From Ophiobolus disseminans (Eukaryota; Ascomycota; Dothideomycetes; Pleosporales; Phaeosphaeriaceae): a stretch of DNA of 64,000 bases. Shown here piece by piece: positions 45,880 through 55,355 of the stretch. Location: positions 210,256 to 274,255 of the forward strand of contig MU006227.1 of NCBI GenBank assembly GCA_010093685.1. Reading direction: 5' to 3'. The position numbers were made by a program, and so were the translations under genes. How positions within the stretch are numbered: position 1 is the first letter of the stretch; every line of letters starts with the position of its first letter. The notes under the pieces are model-generated. The model saw only the letters and a list, made by a program, of their open reading frames with translations. It made no database searches and had not been told where the DNA came from.

Positions 45880-46651
45880 ACTGCTTAGATATACGGCTGT
45901 GAGGAAGTGTGAGAGATATAGAAGAAGGTGAGTGGTATCCAACATGTTCGACTTGCTTACATTTATAGACACTTTTCTCTTCTAGTCAAGTTAAGCTATA
46001 CCCTCTGCCCTTGTCTTTACAATTTACGCGTAACGCTTGCATCCCTGAACGAATAGTATAGCGTCGCAAGAAACACTCGATGAATGACTGTTGTCGGTCT
46101 AACATCCTTGGTAGCGGGAAGTGGACCTCGGGATGTTCCTGCAGCCACACCTTCGCGGAGAATAAACGGTCGATCTAGCATCTGCCAATCTTGAGCCCTG
46201 GGTTTCGAAGCATCAAGCAGCCAATGGGCAGACGTCCATACTGCTGACGTCTCGGAGGGTGGAGCAGCCCTGGTACGTGATAGACTGCACAGCATTAGTC
46301 GTTTTAGTCGTTGCGCGTATCTCGGACTCGTATATGTGTTCGCACTCGGTCTCGCACACGTATCGCATGCCGCAGCGATCATTGGCTGGCGGACCCGGCA
46401 ACAGTGAGGTTCAGGACCCTATAAGCGCATCTACCAGGGGACCCAGTAAATATCCGCGAGGAACATTATCTTGTGAAGCAAGTGTTAGGCGGCATGAGGA
46501 CGTGCGCACACGTACAATCGTAACTGCTGACGTCATATACTGGTAGTGCAAGCGGGAAAAGAACGTGCAAGAGTAAGCTTCTTCGATGATCAACTCCCGC
46601 GCATTGACATTTCTAAAGCCAGCCCCATAGATTCAAGTGTCGTCAGACGGG
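45880..46651. other. Intergenic, 772 bp
   Basis: Peroxygenase promoter and GH95 3' region. No feature supported. Confidence 0.45.
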
Positions 46652-49063
46652 CTAAACCTGGGCCAGCATCTCCCCGTCTTTGTTCACAACATGCATTGCA
46701 ACGCTTACTTCGTGAAGCTTCGCTGTGGTTACCAATCCTCTCTCGTTCCAGGTAAAATCGACTGACCCTCCGCCTCTTAACCTCAGGCCCTTGACGAAGC
46801 CACCAGCCCATGATTCCGGGATTGCAGGACCAAGGACTATCGTTCTGAGGCCTGTTTCACCCAGCGCCCGAGGCAAGTCGACCACAAGCATGCTCAACAT
46901 TGCACCTCCGATGCCAAAATTAGCATCAATTTGAAACGGCGTTGACTCTGCGGAGTACATGGAGAAACCGTTGGCGGCAAAGTTCTGCTCGATCGCATAC
47001 CGCAGCTCAAAGTGCGCTCGCTCGGTGTTGTTCAGTCGTGCCCAACAAGCTGCGCGCCATACCTTTGCCCAGCCGGCGTTCGCATCTTCTGCATTTCCGA
47101 AACCGCGGCTGTACAACTTCTGCTCGATAGCGGTTTGGATAGTATGATTGGAGTAACCGCCCATGAACGATGAGATTGAGTAACCCGGATACCAGCCTAC
47201 AAGTTCAGAGAGATGGCGGTGCGTGTCGTTGATGAAGTCGTAGCCAAACGAATCGGGCAACTTCCATTCCTTGATCTGACCCCAATCACCAAGGTGGAAG
47301 CCTTTGTCCAAGCGCGAGAGTGAGCTCGATACGTTGCTCGCAAAAGCGTCGTCAACATTGGCAAGAACTACGTTTGCGGACAAGACAGCCTCGAAGACCT
47401 GGTGAATCAGCTGGTGATAGTGTACGCACGCGAATGTTGTCGGACCATGCTCGGGGCTGTTACACGGATTCACTACCAGCGTCCCGTCCCTCGCAAATTC
47501 GTCTTCTTGTAGCTGATCAAGCCAAAACTCTGCGACACCTTTCAGCAACGGGTAACCCTGTCTTAACAGCGAGTCAGCATCTTGGGAGTACTCCCAATGA
47601 TCCCACACGTGCTGCATCATCCAAGCCGCTGCCGCCGCATAGTTAGCCCAGCTTGCTCCGCTCTTCATACCAGTATGCCCGAAAATGTTCATCTCATTGT
47701 GCACTACCCAGCCCGGTGCGCCGTAAAGCAGCTCGGCGGTTTCCGACCCACGGGGCACCCAGTTGTCCTGCATGTAGTCCCATAGCGGCGACTGCAGTTC
47801 TGTCAAGCCCGTCTGGTCAGGTGTCCAGTGGTTCATTTGGAGATTGATGTTCGCATGATAGTCTCCCGACCATGCGGCGTAGAGGCCTTCGCTCCATCGA
47901 CCTTGCAAATTTAGTGGGAGCGAGCCAGGTCGCGAAGATGCTACGAACAAGTATGTGCTATAGTCGAAGAGGAGAGACTCGAGATATGGATCTCCTCCAG
48001 TATTGCTCGCTTTGTATCGAGAGATGAGCGATGCAGTCTCGATGGCACTGGCATTTGAAAGATCTGGAAGGGAGAGGGTGAAGCGGCCAGTCAAAGACTC
48101 AAAGTCGCCGACATGGCTCTTAAGCAGCGCGGCGACGGATTTTGTGGAAGCGGCTTCCGTCTGCTCTTCGACCACCAATCCTGGGTCTTCGCCGCGGAAC
48201 GAGTAATTATGCTCGCGAGTTCCCTTCTTTGCATCGTAACTTGTACCCGCACCCAACACAACAGCCACACTCGACGTTCCATTCTTCGGCTTGATCAACA
48301 GTTCTGTATGCGATGCATCGCATTCGCACTCCACTGTATTGCCATCGATAACTCGCGTGACAGCATCGTAGAGCATTCCTTGCGGTGGTCCATGTTGTGT
48401 TACTCCACGAAGTCTTACATGCTCAGTTCCGCACGTGAGGTTCTGCAAGCCCGGCTCCACCAAGCTGTTATGTAGGCTAACCGTCATGGTAGGGAGAGTG
48501 CGAGTGGAGTTGATTCTGTAGACGCAGACCTGGTCTGGGAAGGTGCAAAACACACTCGTTGTGTAACTTGCAGACTCTGTGTCAAACGATGTTGTGTGCA
48601 CACCAGTGGCCAGATCCAGCGTTCTCTTGTAGTGCTTCACCGTAACGTTTGAATCTCGTACAGAGGGGATCGACACCGAAAGATTTCCAAGCACGCGATA
48701 CGAACCGTAGAAGCGGTCATCGCCCAGCAACTCCGTGACGTTCCCAGTGCCATTGGTGAATATCCAGTCTCGAATACCTGTCAGAGCAGGCGATACGGCC
48801 TCGGTCGGGTTTCCTCCGGTGTAATTCGCGATTTCAAATGGCCCGCCCGACCACAGGCTGTCAACATTGATGTTCAAGGTCTCGGAGCCCGCTGGTCCAA
48901 ACGGCATCGCACCAAGACGTCCATTACCAAGTGGATATGCAGTGCGAATAATATCACTTGCGGTTGCAGGTGAACCTGACCAGAGCGACTTTGCGTGCGA
49001 ACTGGGGATGGCGACCAAAAGGGCCAAGATCCATGATGAGTGCGACATGCCCAGAATCTGCAT
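46652..49063 (-). CDS. Secreted GH95 alpha-L-fucosidase
   Basis: Single exon, 803 residues, ATG at 49063. N-terminal signal peptide (SSWILALLVAIPSSHA). The N-domain has YPLGNGRLGAMPFG and NVDSLWSGGP. The (alpha/alpha)6 catalytic domain has LNLQGRWSEGLYAAWSGDYH and INLQMNHWTPDQTGL. VVNPCNSPEHGP and HLGDWGQIKEW surround the conserved Asn/Asp/Glu catalytic set of GH95. PFQIDANFGIGGAMLSML is also diagnostic. Many N-glycosylation sites. It cleaves alpha-1,2-fucose, for example from xyloglucan side chains. No intron, unlike the neighbouring secreted enzymes. Confidence 0.95.
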   Translation of the reverse strand: MQILGMSHSSWILALLVAIPSSHAKSLWSGSPATASDIIRTAYPLGNGRLGAMPFGPAGSETLNINVDSLWSGGPFEIANYTGGNPTEAVSPALTGIRDWIFTNGTGNVTELLGDDRFYGSYRVLGNLSVSIPSVRDSNVTVKHYKRTLDLATGVHTTSFDTESASYTTSVFCTFPDQVCVYRINSTRTLPTMTVSLHNSLVEPGLQNLTCGTEHVRLRGVTQHGPPQGMLYDAVTRVIDGNTVECECDASHTELLIKPKNGTSSVAVVLGAGTSYDAKKGTREHNYSFRGEDPGLVVEEQTEAASTKSVAALLKSHVGDFESLTGRFTLSLPDLSNASAIETASLISRYKASNTGGDPYLESLLFDYSTYLFVASSRPGSLPLNLQGRWSEGLYAAWSGDYHANINLQMNHWTPDQTGLTELQSPLWDYMQDNWVPRGSETAELLYGAPGWVVHNEMNIFGHTGMKSGASWANYAAAAAWMMQHVWDHWEYSQDADSLLRQGYPLLKGVAEFWLDQLQEDEFARDGTLVVNPCNSPEHGPTTFACVHYHQLIHQVFEAVLSANVVLANVDDAFASNVSSSLSRLDKGFHLGDWGQIKEWKLPDSFGYDFINDTHRHLSELVGWYPGYSISSFMGGYSNHTIQTAIEQKLYSRGFGNAEDANAGWAKVWRAACWARLNNTERAHFELRYAIEQNFAANGFSMYSAESTPFQIDANFGIGGAMLSMLVVDLPRALGETGLRTIVLGPAIPESWAGGFVKGLRLRGGGSVDFTWNERGLVTTAKLHEVSVAMHVVNKDGEMLAQV

Positions 49064-50362
49064 GTTGTGAGCTGCACTCTGGAGGGCAAGTCTGCTGTTG
49101 AGTTGGAATGTGATACTGAAATGACGCTGTTGTAGTTTCTTAACATGCGCGCACTTGATGTAGCTAATGTGCTAAGACGTACTATGCAGGGAAGTATATT
49201 AACATGCATGGAGATCGCTACTTAAGTTTCTCCGCACAAGACTACAGGCACGATTTTTCCGCCTCTATCGGTGTAATGCGAAAACACCGTTCCATGGTCT
49301 GTTTCTAAAACACCGTAATTTAAGTATGTCAACTCTTCCATTAGCTGTACTAGAGTACTGCGATATAGTTCTTGCTTACACATTTATAACAGCTCTGGTC
49401 GAGCTTGCTCGACTCGCTTTTAGAAGCTTTCGTTCCTTGCTTCGTCTTTCAGACGCGTGACTTACTACGACAATATAAGAAATTAATGTAGAAAGCCTGT
49501 TTCAAAATTAGCTATATGGATGCTTGAAGGAGAAGGACAGATGCTCAAGGCGAGATTACTCACGTCATCACATACAAGGTCCAGATAACCAACGCCCCGC
49601 ACCAGCGGTTCAGGCTGCGGATGCGGTCTTGTGTACTTTTTTTGGATAACGGGCAAACTCGTCATCAACCTGATGGTTATCCTTCATGACTGGAAACACA
49701 GCCCAAAATGTGTCAGAAAAAGGGCGGTACTCCCAAGACGGCATGAACAGACAGACTGTAAACATGGAGATTGCAATAATGGAAAGGGCAAAGACATTTT
49801 GAAGGAGGGAAAGCATTGCGCTGGGAGAGTACTCGTCTCGTAATGAGTTGTAGCACACAAGGGCAACTCGAAAAGCCCTCGGCCACCATGGCATAAAATT
49901 TACCTCCATAAGATTAGCGTAGGCATGTGGTAAGTCCCATCAGGTTGATGATAACTCACGAGGAGGAAGCCGGTTGAGACCTACGCCGAAGTCGTTGTAT
50001 TCCATCGCATTGATGGATCCCTCGCAGCGGCAACAAAGCAAACCAGTGCCGGTACCTCAATACTGAGTAAAAGTAAATGGTCCAATGCCATTAAATGCAG
50101 CCGGATCGGGGCCCACCCACAATACATCAATGGGGGTCGGAAAAATTGTTGACAAAGGTGGTTTTTGCGCAGCCTTTCCCGCGTGCGACAAAACAGCTGA
50201 TGTTCGATATTGCCGTAAAGCGAATAGTAAGCCCTGTAGAAGAAGTCAGTGGAAAATGTTTGGAGCGGAGAGCGTGGTGCCTCGTTGAGAGCCTAAATGC
50301 TTAAGCAGGGGTTGCGTATGGCATGATGTATAGTTGTGAAAAGATAACCTACTGTTTGCAAG
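49064..50362. other. Intergenic, 1.3 kb, with one doubtful small ORF
   Basis: A 99-codon minus-strand frame at 49610-49909 (MEVNFMPWWPRAF) has one membrane-like segment (LQNVFALSIIAISMFTVCLF). An upstream ATG and GTGAGT donor near 49960-50010 could belong to the same gene, but phases and family are unclear. I do not call a gene. Confidence 0.3.
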
Positions 50363-50672
50363 TTAGCATACCTTATTACTTAAGAGTGCAGCTGACCATA
50401 ACGTACCCTCCACATTCGCCCGACAAAGTAAGGCTTTATTCTGCCGTTGTGCTCTTCTTCGGCTAAGTATCGATTTATACCTCGACAACAACTCGTCTGT
50501 TACTACCTCGATTGCCCGTTGGTCGGCATGCCATTTTCTCGCATGTCTCCAAACTAACGATCGAAGCTCCGTACTTCTGAGGCCAACGTTCTTGTCGACA
50601 GCATCCAGTATGGTTTGTGTGTCCTCCAGATTTCCACTAGCAATCATCAAATCAACGCCACTTATATTCACT

Positions 50673-50804
50673 GTGTCGGATGTGAGAGACAGGGCAAAAA
50701 GGAGGGAGAAGGTTGTTGTATTAAGAGAGCTACGGAGAGCGATTATATACACAACCAGAATGAGTAAGCATGTGACTAAGAGTCACGTGAGGATGCAGTT
50801 CACA
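50673..50804 (+). repeat. 132 nt element, copy 1
   Basis: Runs from TGTCGGATGTGAGAGACAG to GATGCAGTTCAC. It includes TTATATACACAACC and the hairpin GTGAC-taaga-GTCAC at 50773-50787. Nearly identical to copy 3. Lies at an exon edge of the ankyrin gene. Confidence 0.85.
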
Positions 50805-51495
50805 TGTACCTTGTGAACTGGGGTGCCATGCTGACACACTGGATACGCAAGGCAGTTCTGAACGAAGTTGATGCCGAACCTAGTTCTAGATGGGAAGAAG
50901 ATCACAAGATCCTTGAGGAGGGTCAGAGAAGCCTCGGAAAATTGCCGGTTGCCAGCGCGGGTCTCCAGTTTTACTAGTAGCTCGACTGGATGATAAGCCG
51001 GGGCCCGTTTCAGGGCATGGTCGAAGTGCGAGATCGGTGGTAGCGATAAATTGTCGAAAATGCGGCATATCTCATGTATTGATGTATGCATCCGCCTCTC
51101 AATAGCGCATCCCAGTGGCGTCATGTGACGCTTATCGCAAGCGTAAAGTGAAGCACCACGTTGGACAAGGAATTGTACTGAATTGACGCGGCCATGTAAC
51201 GCTGCGACATGGAGCGGTGTGCTTCCTTTCCTGTTTTTCTGTCCCAAACACGTCGATTCCTTTTCCAGAATTCGTTCTGCAAATTTGATCGCGGCTGAGC
51301 CTGGATGGATGCAGCAAAATTGAAGTGCATGCAGGTCTTATCTTGAACTTGGGGTAGATATTGCTCAGTTGTACATCGTGCTCTAAAAGAACATTGAACG
51401 CGTCGCAACGACTACGGGAGATGGCATCCAGAAGGGGCGTCCAGCCATCTACAGATCGCTTGTTTTTCAGAGCTCGAGCACAGCCATCGCGATTG

Positions 51496-51618
51496 TCGGA
51501 TGTAGAGACAGGGCAAAAGTGAGAAGAAGGTTGTTGTATTGAGAGAGCTACATAGAGCGATTATATACACAACATGATGAGTAAGCCAGTGACTAAGAGT
51601 CACGTGGAGATGCAGTCC
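51496..51618 (+). repeat. 123 nt element, copy 2
   Basis: Same orientation as copy 1 and more diverged: small deletions and substitutions, same hairpin and TTATATACACAAC core. It coincides with an intron of the ankyrin gene (GTACAC donor). Confidence 0.85.
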
Positions 51619-53012
51619 GCAGTGTACCATGTGAACCAAGGTGCCAGGCTGACAGCGATCTAAAAGGAGAATATGTAGAAGGTCCGCACTGCCGGAAGAC
51701 GCCAGAAGATGTATTAAAGTGAAATCTTCGTTCTTGTGGACCTGTAGCGTGGCTTGTGCCGAGCGTAGTAGATTGATCATCCGTAATTCCTTGAGAGCGA
51801 CAGGTGTACGTATCTTTGTTTGTGGTTCCGAGATTGACAATCCAGGAGTGGACGTCGCGTCCGAGTTGATAGAAATGATGGGGAAGTTGGTTTGCTTTAG
51901 CTTTGAGGCTTGCCCGTCCAAACAATATCTGTACAGATAATCGAAAAAGCCCTGGGCGGCAAGCGTAATACAGTTGCGATAATTTGCGTATATCGAAGGT
52001 ATTTAGACGAGACTGGCAAGTAGCAGACCACATCGGGCTGTTCAAGAAGTATTGAAGACAACTTATACTCTGGTATTGAGCGGCAAGAGCTAGGATATTG
52101 TTCGATCGGGTCCAGAATCTGCCATCATGAGGGTCATTGTGGGACTCCATAAACAGCTTAACAATTGAGACTTGATCATAGCTGATGGCGAGATAGAGGG
52201 GACTCGTACTAACGTCAATGTGGTTGAGTATTATCGGCTGCTCGCTGAACGTAACCGAATTATGTGTTTGCAGAAAGATATCTGCTCCACTTCGCAGAAG
52301 AATAGTGGCCATCGTTTGACTAACTTGTTCCGGTAGACATACAATATAGTGCAATGCAGTCTCTCCACCAGTACCTTGAGCGTTGACGTCGCGACCCGTT
52401 TCTGCGTAGCGAGTAACGTCGTCCACGTTACCACGTAGAACAGATCTATGGATCTCAGGTGTGTATGGATTCCTTGTTGAAGGAATGCTGCGGGTCTGCT
52501 GAACTGCTGTTGCTACGGGCCCGGGCACCGGTTTGTCTAGTGCACTCAAGACCTCCGGTCTTGTATAGCCGTTAAGGATCCGTTCCGTGATGCTTCCTTG
52601 AGCCAACGCCGTATCTGGGTTACACACTCGGCTTCCATTTAAACCCCGAGAGCACCATAAGCTCTTGGGAGAATGACCTGGGCCGCTTGAAGACCACATC
52701 TTGCAGCAGCAGCAATATTTGTAATGGCAATCTCGTAATCTTCCTTGACACCAAACCCAGAAGAATAACATAGCATAAGTTGAAGCTCAGTATTAAGCCT
52801 GGTATTGAGAGTTGCTTTTGACAAATTGTCAGAAGGTGATAATGACTTCACCAAGTCATAAAGGCCGTTGAATGTCTGTTGTGGAACCGTGAGCATTGAG
52901 AGCGCATCACAGTAGTATGTTGAGATCTCAAAAAACGGTAAATCCTCCAAGGAAGTGAGTCTACTCCCAGCGGTGTATGAAGGATTATATCTGTCTGCAA
53001 GCGCGAGCTCTT

Positions 53013-53142
53013 GTGAACTGCATCCTCACGTGACTCTTAGTCACATGCTTACTCATTCTGGTTGTGTATATAATCGCTCTCCGTAGCTCTCTTAATACAA
53101 CAACCTTCTCCCTCCCTTTTGCCCTGTCTCTCACATCCGACA
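53013..53142 (-). repeat. 130 nt element, copy 3, inverted
   Basis: Reverse orientation to copies 1 and 2, differing from copy 1 at very few positions. It separates the kinase C-lobe from the Sel1-like part. Confidence 0.85.
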
Positions 53143-54641
53143 AATGCGAGTAGCTCGGCAGCATTGGTCCGGAAGCGAGGATCTGGCTGCAAACAACGAG
53201 TTAGTATACCCTGAACGACTCGAATGAGTTCGTGTAAGCCGCCAGGCTTATGCCCAATGCTGCCCAACGATCCGCCTCAATCCGACTTCGGTCCGATCCA
53301 CGTCATCCTCTTGCGCATACCTCTTGTATGTATTCATAGTACTCACCACAAGACAATCCACATCAACGATCATCACACACATGCTCTCCATTGTCTCTCA
53401 GTTCGTGATCACCGATATGTCTTGTTCTGAGGGAGTCCGCGCAGTGTTCTGCAGGGGAGGCAGTTTTAAGGCATGCTTCAGTGCTGGATGCCGTGTTTGC
53501 GCGATAGTTGCCGTCCATCATCACTTCCCACACCATGAGACCAAAGCACCAGATGTCTGAGAGTTTCACAGCCTCTATGCTGGGGTACTGATATCCTGAG
53601 CACAGTTCTGGTGGTCTGTACAGTTGAGTACCACGGATCATATGCGTCACAACTCCCAATTGTCCCTCATGCTCATCGAGGATGATCGAATGACTGAAAT
53701 CTGATAATTTGACTTGCCTGTTCTCCGCTGTTCCAGCCATAGAGTTCTCATGAACGAGAGCATTGTCGCACTTTACGTCGCCATGGAGAACGTTACATGC
53801 GTGAAGACACTAAAGCAGTCAGTGTGTGCAAACTCCTCGAGATTGAGGCTCGTACCATAAGTCCGTGGAGTGCATCTGCACAGAAAAGTATCTTTGCTCG
53901 CAAAGACGAAGGAACTCTTCGGTAATCATCAGAGATCATGAAATCGCGAAGAGAGCCACACGGAGCTTTCTCGATAACAAAAGATGGCCATTCTCGGACC
54001 TCTTCAAACTGTTCGCGTCTTTCAATCAGCTCATTCGAGTTTATTATAAGCTGTTCATCTCGGATTCACATGAAACCAAGAGCGTGTACGATGTTCGGGT
54101 GCCTCTGCAGTGGCACATGGGATAAGATGCGCAACTCGGTGACGAAGTCTCTCATGAGCTGAGTTCGTTCGATAGTTTCAGGTTGAACTAGAGCCTTGAA
54201 AGCCCCGATGGTCTCCTCGTTCCAGCTTGTATTCGTGTGGTCGGTGAAATAGAACCTCCCTTCTCGGTGTGAGACCATGAGATTCCTATATCGGGAACTA
54301 TCCAGTGCTTGCCAAAGGGGAAGTTCTGAAGCAAAGATGTTGAATGTACTACCTTCGCCTAGAACCTCCCGGTCCTTCTGAAGCTGAAGATTGTTTGATT
54401 GGAATACCCGTATTTTGTAGTGAGTTAGAAGGCGAAGGATTGATATGATCTCCAAGCTTTGGCTTCCGACAACACGCTCAGGGTGGCTACGATGGCTACG
54501 ACTTTCTCGGGTCGATCCGAAGATTCCTTCATTCGCCCGGTAGCGATGCGTCTCGAAGGAGGATAAAGACGACGCGTCAGTCCTTGTAGAGTCATCACCT
54601 TCCTATATGGCCCGGAGCTCGATATCGTCGCTGTCATTCAT
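53143..54641 (-). pseudogene. Protein kinase domain with in-frame TAG and TGA
   Basis: From the ATG at 54641 (MNDSDDIELRAI) the frame hits TAG at 54603-54605 and TGA at 54066-54068 but is otherwise open for 262 codons to a GTACGA donor at 53855. Exon 2 starts at 53809. Kinase features: glycine-loop-like LGEGSTFN, FKALVQPE, RHPNIVHALGFM, FVIEKAPCGSLRDFM, catalytic loop LHGDVKCDNAL (HGD for HRD), KLSDFSHS (DFS for DFG), RPPELC for APE, and KLSDIWCFGLMVWEVMMDG. The C-lobe LQPDPRFRTNAAELL lies past an intron I could not place. TGA after LGFM sits where relatives often carry Trp. The altered HRD and DFG still have the key Asp residues. Confidence 0.6.
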
Positions 54642-55355
54642 TGCCAAGGCGCAGAAGGTAGAGGAAGAGATAGCGCTGGGGGTAGGTATATTAACGAACG
54701 ATAGGGCGGGCTGTCGATGCACTGATGCACTGATGCAGTATGGATAGTTTCAAATGTCGTCCTTTCGCCTAGGTAATGTCAGCTACCGGTGTCGACAGTG
54801 CTGTGATCAGGTCGCCTTCGAGCTATGGCACCAGCGATGCTATTTTAGGAACATTTAGGGCTGCATCGTCCTTTGCGCGAATCATCGTCATGCGGGTATA
54901 TTCATGCAGGAGAAGGCAAAGATACCCTGCCGGTGCGCATTCGTGTCACGTTGCGATGTGACTGTGCGCTGAGATGAAAACCGTCTGGGTAAGGCCAGTC
55001 AACTCGCTACGCCCGATTTAGCCTTAGTGCGGTGACTCTCCTTTGTATTTAGTGCGTCGGAGTATGTATTACCGGCGGCGCGGTTTCCGAGGACGAAACA
55101 TGGCACCAGCCGACACTCACCACTCTGTCTGGCTGCATGGCTCTGTATTTGTGCTATATGAGCAGGTTGGCTGTTGTACTCCTTGACTCAACTTGCCGGG
55201 TTCACTGATACCGGTACACCTTGTGAGTCCAAGAACTAACCGTAGGGGGTTTCTCGTTTAAACACCTCTACAAAGAAGAACTCTAGGCGATATAATAAAG
55301 GATGCTACCTTCTAAACTAACATAGTACATTAATCTACAAATCTAACGCACAATC
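54642..55355. other. Intergenic, 714 bp
   Basis: Upstream of the kinase relic and 3' of the ABCA gene. No feature supported. Confidence 0.45.

Larger units (their letters stand above)
50363..53012 (-). pseudogene. Sel1 and ankyrin repeat part of a broken kinase-ankyrin gene
   Basis: Coding-like blocks on the minus strand lie in shifting frames. First a helical/Sel1-like block (ISTYYCDALSMLTVPQQ to AAAARCGLQAAQ), then ankyrin repeats: NAQGTGGETALHYIVCL, STSPLYLAISYDQVSIVKLF, VDGWTPLLDAISRSRC, GSTPLHVAALHGRVNSVQFL. A TAA follows AYGALGV and the frame shifts to continue; another shift is near 51960, with no splice to explain it. Two introns overlap copies of a repeated element (50673-50804, 51496-51618). 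After copy 2, splicing from GTACAC to AACAAG keeps frame and restores an ankyrin. Together with the kinase upstream this was probably one large intracellular signalling or NLR-like gene. Best read as a pseudogene. Confidence 0.55.
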
